From assembly GCA_964036045.1 (NCBI GenBank), contig OZ038402.1, positions 12,729,739 to 12,793,738 of the forward strand: a stretch of DNA of 64,000 nucleotides, in the 5' to 3' direction. Source of the DNA: Eutreptiella sp. 'Long Island Sound 2002'. Its lineage: Eukaryota; Euglenozoa; Euglenophyceae; Eutreptiales; Eutreptiaceae. The translations under genes and the position numbers were made by a program. Below the pieces are notes generated by a model. That model saw only the letters and a list, made by a program, of their open reading frames with translations, had not been told where the DNA came from and did no database searches. This document shows, piece by piece, positions 1-13,000 of this stretch (its first letter is position 1; each line of letters begins with the position of its first letter).

Positions 1-286
1 GTTCATAATTCGTCATCACTGCCCCCGCACAATGTCCCTCCACCCAACCTCCAAGCAAAATAACGCTGTGGATACTACAACCACCCCTAGAGTGGTGTTG
101 TGTTGTGGCTTGTGCAGGGCGCAGAACATGTCGCTCAAACGCAAAGGGTAGAATTTTTATTTTGGGACCGAAAATCTTGGCATGATTCCCAGCGTTGCTG
201 ACGATCGACCTGTAAATTTTCCAGCCGACATGCCAGGCAATCGCTCCTGGAATCCCTAGGGATGCGAAAAATTACGGAAGCGTTTT

Positions 287-346
287 TCCGACCGAAACCC
301 CGACCGAAACCCCGACCGAAACCCCGACCGAAACCCCGACCGGAAC
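287..346. repeat. 12-bp tandem repeat, about 5 copies
   Basis: The unit is ACCGAAACCCCG. It lies in the otherwise unremarkable left flank. Confidence 0.8.
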
Positions 347-954
347 TCGGGCCGAAGCCGGGAGGGAGCCTTCCGCAATCCCTAGGGATGAAAAAATATC
401 AGAAGCGTTTTCGGGGGCGATTTCCGACCAAAACGCCAAGGATGAAGAAACAATCGACCCCGCCCCCCCCCACACACGTATTTGGGCATTTTCGGGCAAT
501 TTGACCCATATATAGTGAGGACATGTGCATCCGCGTGCCTCCCTCACCCAACACCCATTCCCTGGACGATTAATAAATCAATTCTTGAGGATGACTTGAG
601 ACTTGAGAAGATTTGAGAATAACTGTTGAAATGAACCTCGTGACTGGCAGCTGGCCGCCTGGCTGGCCTGGTGTTGAACCCAGGGCTGCACAGTCCAGGT
701 AAGGCGCAGCGCCAGCAACATACTATGATTTGAATCACTCGGCACCTGTTGAGTGTACTCACGAGTACACACAATCAACCACCTCATAACTCCTGGTGGC
801 TGTCACCGCCACACACTTGACACGCGTGCGCCCAACTGACACACCCTACACAATCGAAACACACACTCGGCGCGCAAAAAAAAACACACACAGAGTGCAC
901 GCAGAAGTAAAAAACAATGGCGCCGAATGTCAAAAAATTTACCCTAAACTGGGT

Positions 955-1020
955 TCCAACCTAGGCCCAAAAACTGGGATCGGACCCTCTAACCATTAAG
1001 GCACAGCAGGCCTGCCGGGC
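955..1020 (-). mobile_element. tRNA-like SINE fragment
   Basis: On the minus strand, a box-A-like TTAATGGTTAGAGG is followed about 30 nt later by a box-B-like GGTTGGAACCC, the spacing of an internal RNA polymerase III promoter. The segment begins with GGCAGGCCTG, shared with the copy at 1.58 kb. The arms do not fold into a good tRNA. Confidence 0.4.
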
Positions 1021-1224
1021 CTGCCGCCTATCGCCACATAAATAGCACGCGGCCTATACACTACACACACTCCTACAGCTCGCCTACACTCGACGCGCGC
1101 ATACGGACACACGCCGAGTGTACAAGCACACCATACACTACACAACGGCACACTCGGCCACGCGAGCGAGCACACACAGCGCGCGCAATACAAGGAAAAC
1201 AATCGCCAGCGGCTGGAAAACATT

Positions 1225-1305
1225 GCAGCCTCCGGGAACCGAACCCGGGTAACTGGATTCGGGGCAAGTCCTCTAACCGCTAGAGTACTGTCCTCCTGTC
1301 AAATT
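1225..1305 (-). mobile_element. tRNA-like SINE fragment or degenerate tRNA
   Basis: The minus strand has a D-arm-like CTCTAGCGGTTAGAG and a perfect T-arm CCGGG-TTCGGTT-CCCGG with box B (GGTTCGGTTCC). Anticodon and acceptor stems pair poorly, so a tRNA-derived SINE head is likelier than a working tRNA. It lies in the same orientation as the neighbouring copies at 0.96 and 1.5 kb. Confidence 0.5.
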
Positions 1306-1499
1306 CGGCGGCACTCGCCGCACAACCAACGCGTGCCATACTCTCTGAACGCACTGTTCTAACTAACCTACACGCGCTACGCACTCACGGACACACGCCG
1401 AGTGTACAAGCGTGCAATACCCCATACAAACACACACTCGGCGGCGCGAGCGAACACACACAACGCGCACAGGACTAAAAAACAGATCGGCGCCGGCGC

Positions 1500-1590
1500 C
1501 AAAGGAGTACCGGCGATGGGGTTCGAACTCACACTATGAAACGCGTGCCTAACCCTTTGACCACTACACTACAACAGGCCTGCCAGTCAG
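1500..1590 (-). mobile_element. tRNA-like SINE fragment
   Basis: The minus strand reads GGCAGGCCTGTTGTAGTGTA, then GTGGTCAAAGGGTTAGG (box-A-like), then GAGTTCGAACCCC (box-B-like). Its leading GGCAGGCCTG is shared with the copy near 1.0 kb. The region between the copies is rich in CACACTCGGC-type sequence and may be the SINE body. Confidence 0.45.
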
Positions 1591-2629
1591 AACGGCAACC
1601 GCCGTACAGAGAACGCGCGCCATACAAGAGCACGCAAGCCCGCTCGCTCACAGACACACTTGCGTGCGAGTACACACACATACTCGACACAAACTGACAC
1701 AAATATGGCACAAATGTGACACATATTCCAATCTCATTCAATTCAAACTTGCTGCAATAATTGAACATAAACTTGAAAATTGCTCAATAAACTCATGTAG
1801 ACCAAGATGAAGTCGCTCGTGCCGGTTACCAAACGGGTTGTCCGGCTCCCTTTGAGTTCAATTACAATATTCCCTGGATGTGTGGGTGTTACTCTTGGGG
1901 CCTCTCTCCCACACATCCCAAGGTAACGCAAGAGAACGAGGAGTTGGGAAAGGGATGAGGGCAGTAGGGGTCAAGGGTAGTTGTAGAATTAGTCGGGATG
2001 GGGCAGCGGAGGGAATAGGGTCGGGGTGGTGGGTAGGGCAGGAGGAGAGGTGGCAGACACACGGCAGTGGCGGCGTTCTTAGCGAGGGGGGGAAAGGGTA
2101 GGAGCTGGGGGGGGGGGGGGGGGTGGAAAGGGCAGGGGTGCGGGACGGATGATTGGGGGCGGGGCCGACACAGACTTTGGATTCCAATCATCTGTAAAGC
2201 CAATGTTTGGGGTGGCACCGGGGACAGCAGAGTGGGGGCAGAGGTGTAGCACATGCAGCTGCATGGGCAGTGGTGTGAACAGGGGTGAAAACGGCGTACC
2301 CCGTGTACTTCGTTTATGCTTTAATCAGTGCAGACTTATTGGTCTGACACGCGTACCAAAACAAACTGAACAAGAAAACTTATATTTGCTTGAAGCCGTG
2401 TACAATTTGTTTTCTGAAGCGACTCACATACACAATGGAAAAACCGCATACCCCCCCCCCCACTAAAGAAATGCCCATATCAATTGACCAAATCCCGTTG
2501 AACAAGAAGTGTTTTTTCAAGTTAGGGTTAGGGTTCACCCTAAAAAGGAGTTAATATTCAGACCGAGTTGGTCGGGGAGGCAATATCACCTACGGGGCTG
2601 CATAAGGATGCATGTTGAGGGACACCAGA

Positions 2630-4330
2630 AATGATTCTCACCACTTGGTGTATTATACCACCCTCAGAACCTTTCCTCGCTCACTTCGCTCGCCACAAAG
2701 AAATGCCCCCTAACACTCCTTCCGCACCCCTCCCCTATCATCACGCACCCCCCCCCCCCCGGCGCATGCCCCCTAGACCCCCCTTTGCTGCAATGCTAGT
2801 CCCAAAATTGCCCACTTCAAGGCTTTTTTTGAGCTTGTATGCGGTCACATGGGTCCACAATGGCTCCGTTCGTTTGAGAGACATGCCACCTAGCACTCCA
2901 CCCGCACTCCTCACCTACCAACCCTCCCGCCGTATTTCCCCGCGGACCTTCCTGTGCTGCACAGTCCCAAACTTGCCGGTTTCAAGGCTTTTTTGGAGCT
3001 TGCACGGGCTCATGTGGGTCCAAGATGGCTCAAAATGGCCTTAAACCACTTGTTTGAGCACCCCAACGGGTCAGAAAAAATCATTTTTGACCACTTTTGG
3101 ACCCAGAGCTGACCCCATAACCCTCCCCTAGCACGTGCACTCTGCACGCTGCACCACTCCAATGCGGTATTGAAGGGTGTTGATTACACGGAAATACCTT
3201 GCAAGTAATCTCCGTCATCAACATTCCTCACCACAAGGGTGCCCATCTCAATTTAGGGCATTCGAAAACAGCACATGCCCCCGAGACCAACTGATACACA
3301 TCGTCGGGCCTCAAATTGCCCATTTCAAAGGTTTTGGACTTGCATGGGCTAATAGGGGGCAACTAAGGCTCAAAATAGCCTCAAACCACTCGTTTGAGCA
3401 CCCCAAGTGATCTAAGGAACAATTTCCCAAAAAAATCATTTTTGACCACTTTTGCCCACAAGTGACCCATGTAACCCTACCCTAGCACACACGCCGTGCA
3501 CATTGGTGGTGCCAATAGGGCATTGAACGGTGTTGACAATGTGGAATTACATTGCAAGTGATCCCCTTCATCCTCATTTATCACCACAACTGTGCCCAAC
3601 ACATAGCATGGCTATCCAACACACCACAGGTAGGTGGAACTTGAAAAGGTATGCAAAGGGGGTGCTTTTCAAGGCTGATTTTGCAGCAGTTTGGGCCCCA
3701 AAAGAGGTTGTTGAGGCCACTACTTGGGTGCAAAACACACTAAACGGTGGCCAAACGTGATTGTTCATCATCTTGGTTGGTTCCAATGCAAAAAGCCCCC
3801 TCCATGGGCCTGCTAGGCCCCGAATCTGCCCCGAATTCCCGCATTCGCTTGTACTCCATTGTGAGGTCCTAAATTGCCCATTTCAAAGGTTTTTGGCAAC
3901 TTGCATGGGCCAATATGGGTCAAAAGCGGCTCAAAATAGCCTCAAATCTTTTGTTTGAGCACCCCAAGTGGCCTGGGAACAATTTTGGAAAAACTCACTT
4001 TTGACCAGTCTTGGACCGCCATGTGACCCCGTAGCCCTCGCATGTGCACTGTGCGCGCTCCATAGCTGATTAATGCCAAAATGGGGCATGGAAGGTTGTT
4101 CACAGTGAGAAAATGGCTCGCAAGTGATCCCCTTCATCATTATTTTTCACCACAAGGGTGCCCAACACATTCCATGGCATTCAAGCACAACACAGGAAGG
4201 TGGAACTTGAAAGAGTATGCAAAAAGGTTGTTTTTCAAGGCTGATGTTGCGGTATTTTGGGCCACTAAATGGGTGCAAAACACACGAGACGGGAATTCAA
4301 AGTGTTTGTTCATTATCTAGGTTGGTTTCA
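2630..4330. repeat. Degenerate interspersed direct repeat, at least three diverged copies
   Basis: Three signature segments recur in order: GCCCATTTCAAAGG (about 2810, 3317, 3874), TTTGAGCACCCCAA (about 3050, 3390, 3950) and a block around AAGTGATCCCCTTCATC with CACCACAAGGG (about 3205, 3558, 4125). Spacing is 340-570 bp. It is less GC-rich than the rest and has no coding signal. It is probably an old tandem or nested element. Confidence 0.65.
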
Positions 4331-4698
4331 ATGCAAATGGACCCCTACATAGACATCCTAGGCACCCAAGCTGCCCCGTAAAGGGTATGTTTGGGCCATT
4401 TTTGACAGATTTTGAAACCTCAGTATGCCACTTGCGACACCCGTTCCCGGCCGCTAGCGTTGAGTTCCAGGCTCCTTCTTTGTGTGATTGTCACTCACAC
4501 CCATAGGCATCATTTACCAAAATTTTGGCCAAATCTGAAGCACCACAACGAAGTTGTGAGTTTTGCCCAGTTCATTCGTGCTGTTGCTTGCTTGCTGCTG
4601 CTTGCTTGCTGGCTAAACCTAGTACGCCCACCCTAGACACTAAAAAGGGTGAAAAAACAAGACTGGTTCCACCACCTCGGTGACCCACACCCCAACCT

Positions 4699-4925
4699 AG
4701 CGATGCGATCTTACGGCGCACATCTGTGGCTCCGGGAGGGGCACACTGTCATCCTCCACACAACCCCCGCCGTCTTGGGGTCCCAAGAGCGGGAGCACCA
4801 TACCTCAGGTGCTTTTCTTGGAATTTACGGCTGGGAAACCCACGTACTTTCTTGTTTTGTTGTAGCCCGCATGCACTCTTTTGTATAAACACCCGCATAA
4901 TAGAACAAGCGTAACCCGCAAACTT
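4699..4925 (+). repeat. Dispersed repeat family A, copy 1
   Basis: About 225 bp that recur at 22001-22227 in the same orientation with roughly 90% identity by eye (ATCTGTGGCTCCGGGAGGGG through ATAGAACAAGCGTAACCCGC). No target duplication or terminal repeat is obvious. An AT-richer tail after copy 1 (about 4975-5040) resembles 22432-22500. Confidence 0.8.
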
Positions 4926-5229
4926 GTTCTTCGTACTGTTTTTTTTCCCTGTCAATTGCATACACCGTTGAATGCACTGCATGCCAAAAAGACCTTATCC
5001 CGCATACTGTTTATTTGTTGTAGCCTGAGTGAATTATATGCAGGTTGGGTTGTTGGCGGGGCAGGTTGCACAAAACAAACTGATGCGAGGGTCTTTGTTG
5101 TGTTTTTCACCCACTTTGGAATTCTCCACAAAATTCTGAGTATTTTGAGTACAAACACGTGGGGTAAAACACAATACCCCCTCAGGAGGCCAAAAAAAAA
5201 TTCTATTGCCTTCGGCAGTGCACCTCGAA

Positions 5230-5325
5230 GAGAGGCTGACAGTCAGCCAATCAGTCAGTTAGTCAGGCAAGCAGTCAGGCAAGCAGTCAGTCGGGCTAGC
5301 AGGCAGGCAGGCAGGCAGGCATACA
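5230..5325. repeat. CAGT/CAGG microsatellite
   Basis: Imperfect GTCAGTCAG and GCAGGCAGG runs. Confidence 0.85.
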
Positions 5326-5394
5326 GAAACACACAGTTTGGGTTTTTTCGGTGGCAGACTCGGCTACAAGCAGTAAGAGAGCAATAACCGTCAG

Positions 5395-5475
5395 GACAAG
5401 CAATGATCCAATGGTAATGCACGCGACCATTGACCTGCAGGTCGGCAGTTTGAATCCCGGCCGGCCGGACCGCCG
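5395..5475 (+). mobile_element. tRNA-like SINE fragment
   Basis: The plus strand has GATCCAATGGTAATGC followed by CAGTTTGAATCCCGG, which resemble box A and box B. A GCAGGCAG/TCAG microsatellite lies just upstream (about 5230-5325). Folding into a full tRNA is poor. Confidence 0.35.
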
Positions 5476-5479
5476 GCGG

Positions 5480-6193
5480 CGCCGGCCGGCCTGTCAGCTC
5501 TGCCCAATCTACCCCTCGTTCAAACCCTTCTGAGGACAAACTTAATTTTGACCCCCCACCCCCCCCACCCCACCCCACCCAGCCCCCCCCTCAAAAAAGT
5601 GATATCCAGTTTCAGGGGATAGAGGCCTCAGAACCAAAAAATCCATTGGGGGATCATGTTATTGGGCAAAATAATGATTTTACAAGCAGTTGGACATCAA
5701 ATATCATGCCTTGGGGTATGTTACGCAAATGACCCCAAAAAAGGGGGGTATACGACGCCCGCACCTGATCTAACAACTTCTCTTCAAGGTGATTTTCGGC
5801 GCCTTCAGCGCCAACACTTTCCCCCAAAAATCTCAATTTGGAGAAAGATGGGTTCGAAAACTTTGGGGGGTCTGGAGGCGGAGGGGGGGTCTGGGATTCA
5901 AACAGGCCGCCCCCCTCGGTCCTCAACAAGTACGGTCCGCACAGGGGGTGTTCGTTGGACACACCACTCGGCACCGAAGCAACTCGGTACCCAAACCCGG
6001 TGCCCAATTCATTACGTCCCAAACAAATTATGTTCCGAACGGAAGTGTTCGTTGCACGAGGCGTTCGTTGGGCATTGACGGTTCGGGGGGGGGGGGGGGG
6101 GGCATGTGGCCTTCGGTGCGTCGTTCTCGTCTGCAGCGGCCGGCGCCCCTTGGCCGATCGCCAATCACTGCCCTTCCCTCGGACCCCCCCCCT
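5480..6193. other. Non-coding stretch with poly-C and poly-G tracts
   Basis: It contains C-runs near 5550-5590 and an 18-G run near 6084-6102. Overlapping open frames in several phases look like GC-rich shadows. It could hold 3' exons of the AsmA-like gene, but I recognise none. Confidence 0.3.
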
Positions 6194-6435
6194 CCATCGG
6201 CGGTGGTGCCCACCGGCCTCTCACAGCCCCTGCGTCCTCCCTCTCCCTCCTTGGCCCTATCCTTTCCTGTCTACCTCCCTTTCCTTTCCCTTGGCCTTTC
6301 CCTCCATCGGCGGTGGTGCCCATCGGCCTCTCACAGCCCCTGCGTCCCCCCTCTCCCTCCTTGGCCCTATCCTTTCCTGTCTACCTCCCTTTCCTTTCCC
6401 TTGGCCTTTCCCTCCAGAGGCTGTGGTGCCCATCG
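6194..6435. repeat. 110-bp tandem duplication, about 2.2 copies
   Basis: CCATCGGCGGTGGTGCCCA starts at 6194 and recurs at 6304; a diverged third start is at 6414. The unit is C/T-rich and ends at a 15-G run. Confidence 0.85.
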
Positions 6436-6685
6436 GCCTCTCTTTGGGGGGGGGGGGGGGGCAATGCTGCGGGGCCGCACCTCACAAGAAAAACCACAAA
6501 GCACAACTCCACCCGACAAACCGGGACGGCCGCAGTGAAGTGCCCCAAAGGGACCCACAACCGTCGGCCGCCGGCAACCACCACTTCACGCTTTTGAAGA
6601 GGGGGAAAAGCGTCCCTGGCACCGCGGGGCAGTGGTGTGGGGCGCCGCCGAGGGCCGCGCGGGGGCTCCGACAGAAGGCACTCAC

Positions 6686-7027
6686 ACCCGCTTCGGAGGC
6701 GTCCGGCGACGCTTTCCCCGAGCCCGTGATCTTGTGGGCCATGTCGTTTGCGCCGCGCACCCCCGCGTCCACCGCCTGCCCCATGCGGCGGCGGAGCGGG
6801 CGGCGGTCGGTGCCGGCGCGCCCCGCGTCCGGCGCCGGGGCGTCGTCCGGGGCGTCGTCGGCCGAGCCCGGGCCCGCGCGCCGCCGGAGTTTGGACACGA
6901 CGGCCCCGCGGATGGGGCGCGGCAGCCACGGCGTAACGACGTCGGCGACGCCGTTCTGGAGGCTGGTGAGGGTGCTGTCCAGGAGGCGGAACTGGGCCAT
7001 GAAGTCCTTGACGTTGTTCAGGATGAC
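6686..7027 (-). CDS. Exon 2 of AsmA-like gene (residues 250-363)
   Basis: The acceptor CGTCAG|GTCATC lies at the very edge of the 35-bp minisatellite. The exon encodes a coding-like segment VILNNVKDFMAQFRLLDSTL, then ADVVTPWLPRPIRGAVVSKL, then an Asp/Ala/Arg-rich region. The frame stays open to 6482, but the last 67 residues have no coding character, and the donor GGT|GTGAGT at 6685 suggests that another intron starts there. The same frame running up into the repeat (to 8608) is a Pro-rich artefact. Confidence 0.6.
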
Positions 7028-10000
7028 CTGACGGGGGGAAGGGCGTTGTGGGGAGGGGGACTGACGGGGGAAAGGGCGTTGGGGGGGGAGGGGGGACTGA
7101 CGAGGGGAAGGGCGGTAGGGGGGAGGGGGGACTGACGGGGGGAAGGGCGTTGGGGGGGGGGGGGGGACTGACGGGGGAAGGGCGTTGGGGGGGAGGGGGG
7201 ACTGACGGGGGGAAGGGCGTCGGGGGGGAGGGGGGACTGACGGGGGGAAGGGCGTTGGGTGGGAGGGGGGACTGAAGGGGGGAAGGGCGTTGGGGGGGAG
7301 GGGGGACTGACGGGGGGAAGGGCGTTGGGGGGGAGGGGGGACTGAAGGGGGGAAGGGCGTTGGGGGGGAGGGGGGACTGAAGGGGGGAAGGGCGTTGGGG
7401 GGGAGGGGGGACTGTAGGGGGGAAGGGCGTTGGGGGGGGGACTGACGGGGGGAAGGGCGTTGGGGGGGAGGGGGGACTGAAGGGGGGAAGGGCGTTGGGG
7501 GGGAGGGGGGACTGACGGGGGGAAGGGCGTTGGGGGGGAGGGGGGACTGAAGGGGGGAAGGGCGTTGGGGGGAGGGGGGGCTGACGGGGGGAAGGGCGAT
7601 GGAGGGGGAGGGGGGACTGACGGGGGGAAGGGCGTTGGGGGGGAGGGGGGACTGACTGGGGGAAGGGCGTTGGGGGGGAGGGGGGACTGACGGGGGGAAG
7701 AGCGTTGGGGGGGAGGGGGGACTGACGGGGGGAAGGGCGTTGGGGGGGGAGGGGGGACTGACGGGGGGAAGGGCGTTGGGGGGGAGGGGGGACTGACGGG
7801 GGGAAGGGCGTTGGGGGGGAGGGGGGACTGACGGGGGGAAGGGCGTTGGGGGGGAGGGGGGACTGACGGGGGGAAGGGCGTTGGGGGGGAGGGGGGACTG
7901 ACGGGGGGAAGGGCGTTGGGTGGGAGGGGGGACTGAAGGGGGGAAGGGCGTTGGGGGGGAGGGGGGACTGACGGGGGGAAGGGCGTTGGGGGGGAGGGGG
8001 GACTGACGGGGGGAAGGGCGTTGGGGGGGAGGGGGGACTGACTGGGGGAAGGGCGTTGGGGGGGAGGGGGGGACTGACGGGGGGAAGAGCGTGGGGGGGA
8101 GGGGGGGACTGACGGGGGGAAGGGCGTTGGGGGGAGGGGGGACTGAAGGGGGGAAGGGCGTTGGGGGGGGGACTGACGGGGGAAGGGCGTTGGGGGGAGC
8201 GGGGACTGAAGGGGGGAAAGGGGGGTGGGGGGAGGGGGGACTGACGGGGGGAAGGGCGTTGGGGGGGGGGGGACTGAAGGGGGGAAGGGCGTTGGGGGGG
8301 AGGGGGGACTGACGGGGGGAAGGGCGTTGGGGGGGAGGGGGGACTGACGGGGGGGAGGGCGTTGGGGGGGGAGGGGGGACTGACTGGGGAAGGGGCGTTG
8401 GGGGGGAAGGGGGGACTGACGGGGGAAGAGCGTTGGGGGGGAGGGGGGACTGACGGGGGGAAGGGCGTTGGGGGGGAGGGGGGACTGACGGGGGGAAGGG
8501 CGTTGGGGGGGAGGGGGGACTGACGGGAGGAAGGGCGTTGGGGGGGAGGGGGCGAGGGCAGACTACGCTACAAAGGCCATCATGCCCCAATCCACATCCC
8601 TGACACAAAACCCAAGGGGCAGACTACGCTACAAAGGCCATCATGCCCCAATCCACTTCCCTGACACAAAACCCAAGGGGCAGGACTACGCCACAAAGGC
8701 CATCATGCCCCAATCCACTTCCCTGACACAAAACCCAAGGGGCAGACTACGCCACAAAGGCCATCATGCCCCAATCCACTTGGCTAACACAAAACCCAAG
8801 GGGCAGGCTACGCCACAAAGGCCATCATGCCCCAATCCACTTCCCTGACACAAAACCCAAGGGGCAGACTACGCCACAAAGGCCATCATGCCCCAATCCA
8901 CTTCCCTGACACAAAACCCAAGGGGCAGACTACACCACAAAGGCCATCATGCCCCAATCCACTTCCCTGACACAAAACCCAAGGGGCAGACTACGCCACA
9001 AAGGCCATCATGCCCCAATCCACTTCCCTGACACAAAACCCAAGGGGCAGACTACGCTACAAAGGCCATCATGCCCCAATCCACATCCCTGACACAAAAC
9101 CCAAGGGGCAGACTACACCACAAAGGCCATCATGCCCCAATCCACTTCCCTGACACAAAACCAAGGGGCAGACTACGCCACAAAGGCCATCATGCCCCAA
9201 TCCACTTCCCTGACACAAAACCCAAGGGGCAGACTACGCCACAAAGGCCATCATGCCCCCAATCCACTTCCCTGACACAAAACCCAAGGGGCAGACTACG
9301 CTACAAAGGCCATCATGCCCCAATCCACTTCCCTGACACAAAACCCAAGGGGCAGACTACGCCACAAAGGCCATCATGCCCCAATCCACTTCCCTGACAC
9401 AAAACCCAAGGGGCAGACTACGCCACAAAGGCCATCATGCCCCAATCCACTTCCCTGACACAAAACCCAAGGGGCAGACTACGCTACAAAGGCCATCATG
9501 CCCCAATCCACTTCCCTGACACAAAACCCAAGGGGCAGACTACACCACAAAGGCCATCATGCCCCAATCCACTTCCCTGACACAAAACCCAAGGGGCAGA
9601 CTACGCCACAAAGGCCATCATGCCCCAATCCACTTCCCTGACACAAAACCCAAGGGGCAGACTACGCTACAAAGGCCATCATGCCCCAATCCACTTCCCT
9701 GACACAAAACCCAAGGGGCAGACTACACCACAAAGGCCATCATGCCCCAATCCACTTCCCTGACACAAAACCCAAGGGCAGACTACGCTACAAAGGCCAT
9801 CATGCCCCAATCCACTTCCCTGACACAAAACCCAAGGGGCAGACTACGCCACAAAGGCCATCATGCCCCAATCCACTTCCCTGATACAAAACCCAAAGGG
9901 CAGACTACGCCACAAAGGCCATCATGCCCCAATCCACTTCCCTGACACAAAACCCAAGGGCAGACTACGCTACAAAGGCCATCATGCCCCAATCCACTTC

Positions 10001-13000
10001 CCTGACACAAACCCAAGGGCAGACTACGCCACAAAGGCCATCATGCCCCAATCCACTTCCCTGACACAAAACCCAAGGGGCAGACTACGCTACAAAGGCC
10101 ATCATGCCCCAATACACTTCCCTGACACAAAACCCAAGGGGCAGACTACGCTACAAAGGCCATCATGCCCCAATCCACATCCCTGACACAAAACCCAAGG
10201 GGCAGACTACGCTACAAAGGCCATCATGCCCCAATCCACTTCCCTGACACAAAACCCAAGGGGCAGACTACGCCACAAAGGCCATCATGCCCCAATCCAC
10301 TTCCCTGACACAAAACCCAAGGGGCAGACTACGCCACAAAGGCCATCATGCCCCAATCCACTTCCCTGACACAAAACCCAAGGGGCAGACTACGCCACAA
10401 AGGCCATCATGCCCCAATCCACTTGGCTAACACAAAACCAAAGGGGCAGACTACGCCACAAAGGCCATCATGCCCCAATCCACTTCCCTGACACAAAACC
10501 CAAGGGGCAGACTACGCCACAAAGGCCATCATGCCCCAATCCACTTCCCTGACACAAAACCCAAGGGGCAGACTACGCCACAAAGGCCATCATGCCCCAA
10601 TCCACTTCCCTGACACAAAACCCAAGGGGCAGACTACACCACAAAGGCCATCATGCCCCAATCCACTTCCCTGACACAAAACCCAAGGGGCAGACTACGC
10701 CACAAAGGCCATCATGCCCCAATCCACTTCCCTGACACAAAACCCAAGGGGCAGACTACGCCACAAAGGCCATCATGCCCCAATCCACTTCCCCGCCACA
10801 AAACATGACCATCCTGCACCTCAAAGCCCAGGTATCAGACAGCCCAAATAACACACAGCAGGACCCATTGAACACTGCATCGCCAAAACCCACGGTGCCA
10901 AAATTGACGGAACCACCGCCGAGTGTTGCTTGGCCATGGGCGTTGCTTGGCCATAGAGCGACGCCGGGCCTCACCCTCCGGAGTCGCTCCGGGAATACTC
11001 TCAGTGCATTGCCATGACTGCAGCGCCAGAGGCGCCACCACAGATTGTCCATGGCAACGTACGGATTGTTCCGCACAGGACTTGAGGCTCTCTTGATTAC
11101 CCATGTCCTCCCTGACTCTGGAATACTTCACCCGACGCGTTCTGCGCTGAACTCTGAGTCATCCGATGCCCAGCTGAGCCGCCGGGTGTCACTGATATCC
11201 GTAGACAAAAATGGCCGGGGGGCGGGGGGGGGGGGGGTACGTGGGGCTGAATGAATTGGATGTTTCTGCCCGGGTCATGCGCACCATCTCGTGTGCCTGG
11301 TGCTCTATACTCGAGGCCCACGGACTTTTCCCACGCAGGGTCTGCCTTGAGAAAAGGGGCCAGGGGGCGAGGCCAAATTTCCTTCCTTCAGGACCCTACA
11401 GTCAGTCATCGGCGGTCATCGGAGGTTTGGGAGGGGTGGGTGCAGGGAAGCATTAGAAAGGGGGGGTCATGGAGGGAGGGGACCCAACGGTTTGTGTACT
11501 AAAAGAAGGCCCAATCAGATTTTCCGTATTGTAAATTTCATTTTTTTCCGCACGATGGTCACTTTGGTCGGGGGCCGCAAACACATTCAACATCATAGAG
11601 CGGGTCTACAGTAGGGCAATAGCGTTCTCGAACCGTAGATGCTCAGTCCCGTTAGAGTCTTTGCTCCGAACATCTCTGCTATGTACATCAAGCTCGTCTA
11701 TATGTACATTGCTCAGGTGCTCGATCTGTCATTGACACCTCCCTCTCTTAATCTGCGTTGTGTTGCTCCTTTTGTTTTGTCCGCCCAAAAGGGCGTGCAT
11801 GCACATACTGGGGGGTGGGCACCCGGGCTTCTCTTGTGGTCGTGCGTGATGCTGGCACCCTGTCGGCCAAACCATCAAGTGTCTGTCCCTGGTGGTGTGG
11901 TTCTAAAACTATCCATAGCCATTCCCTCCCTTAGTCACGGTCGGGGGAGGAGGGGGGGGAGTACCCCCCCCCCCCCTCCTCCTACAGTGCACGGCCATTC
12001 TAATACTTTGGGGGGGGGGGATGCCTATGAGGGCTCTGCAACAGTCGAGTGATGTCACACAGCCTGCCCTTTGGGGCACTTGGCCGGTACGTCCGAGGGC
12101 TCGCCGCACAACTTTGCCGCACGTGCACAGCAGGTCACGCCCCCGTCATGCGAGGGGTCGGCATGTCCGCTGTCCCCATTCATTTCGGACACGCTGGTCA
12201 CGCATTGGCGCTCGACGGTGGATTCCAGGCGTCAACCACCGCCGGGGTCAACGCCGGCACCTGCTGAGTGGCTTTTGGGCCCCTCTGTTGGGCGACATCG
12301 ATGGATGTCGTTGGGGGTCAATCTTGTAAACCGGTGGATGGCACCGAACTTGGATGCATCCGTGCCATACCCCTGGGGCGCACCATGCACAGGGCCCTGG
12401 GGCGCACCATTGCACAGGGGCAGCGCCGTAAAGCCCCAAAACAGGGGCGCCACGAGAACTGTCCGGTTTTGCAGAACCGTGTGCACGCCGGCGGCGTTGG
12501 CCCGACCGACACAAAAGGGCTGCTGCTGCACATTTCACGGGGCCACCGGCGTAAAGTTGTGTGCATTGCGTGTGTTTCTCTGGAGGGGCTGGGGCTCCCG
12601 TCCGCGTGCCGGGGAGAAGCGGCAGCACGACACGCGCCTTTTGCGGTTGTGAGCGCTTTGTCACACGAGTCGTCTGCGACGCTCAGCCGCTCGAGGGCTG
12701 TTCGCAAAGAAAAGTGATGCGCATTCTCCGGTCGTGTGGGCGTCTCCGCTGAGCCATGGACCCAAGAGGCCCTGCACCGCCCCAACAAGTTCTCGTTTGA
12801 GTGGTGGTGGGGGGGCGGGAGGAACGACGGCCCTCTGACCTGAGGTTTACGCTGGTCCCGTGGGGCGCGTTTTGAGGGGGAGGGGGGTCTAGAGCGCGGG
12901 GGGGGGGGGGGGGTCCAGCCCCGTGGGCTGGGCCGCAGAAGATGTGGGGTCTACGATTGGCACCGAAGGCGAGGAAACGTGTGCGAGGCCGAAGGCCCAG

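Larger units (their letters stand above)
1..2510. other. Non-coding left flank with SINE-like fragments
   Basis: Apart from the tRNA-like pieces and the 12-bp repeat I see no gene. 1890-2160 is G-rich on the plus strand and includes an 18-G run near 2110. Short open frames here are Pro- or Gly-rich shadows. Confidence 0.5.

Noticed and set aside
2520-2540. Telomere-like GTTAGGGTTAGGG
   Set aside because: Only two units, not at a sequence end; likely chance or a tiny relic.
6482-8608. 708-codon Pro-rich minus-strand open frame
   Set aside because: Most of it is the 35-bp minisatellite read in a stop-free frame; only the part below 7027 has coding character and a splice acceptor marks its start.
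8556-10792. Possible CRISPR array (61-bp units)
   Set aside because: Units are contiguous with no unique spacers and the context is eukaryotic.
12021-12788. Overlapping open frames of 100-190 codons on both strands
   Set aside because: No domain, no preference for one strand, and location inside an intron; GC-rich shadows.
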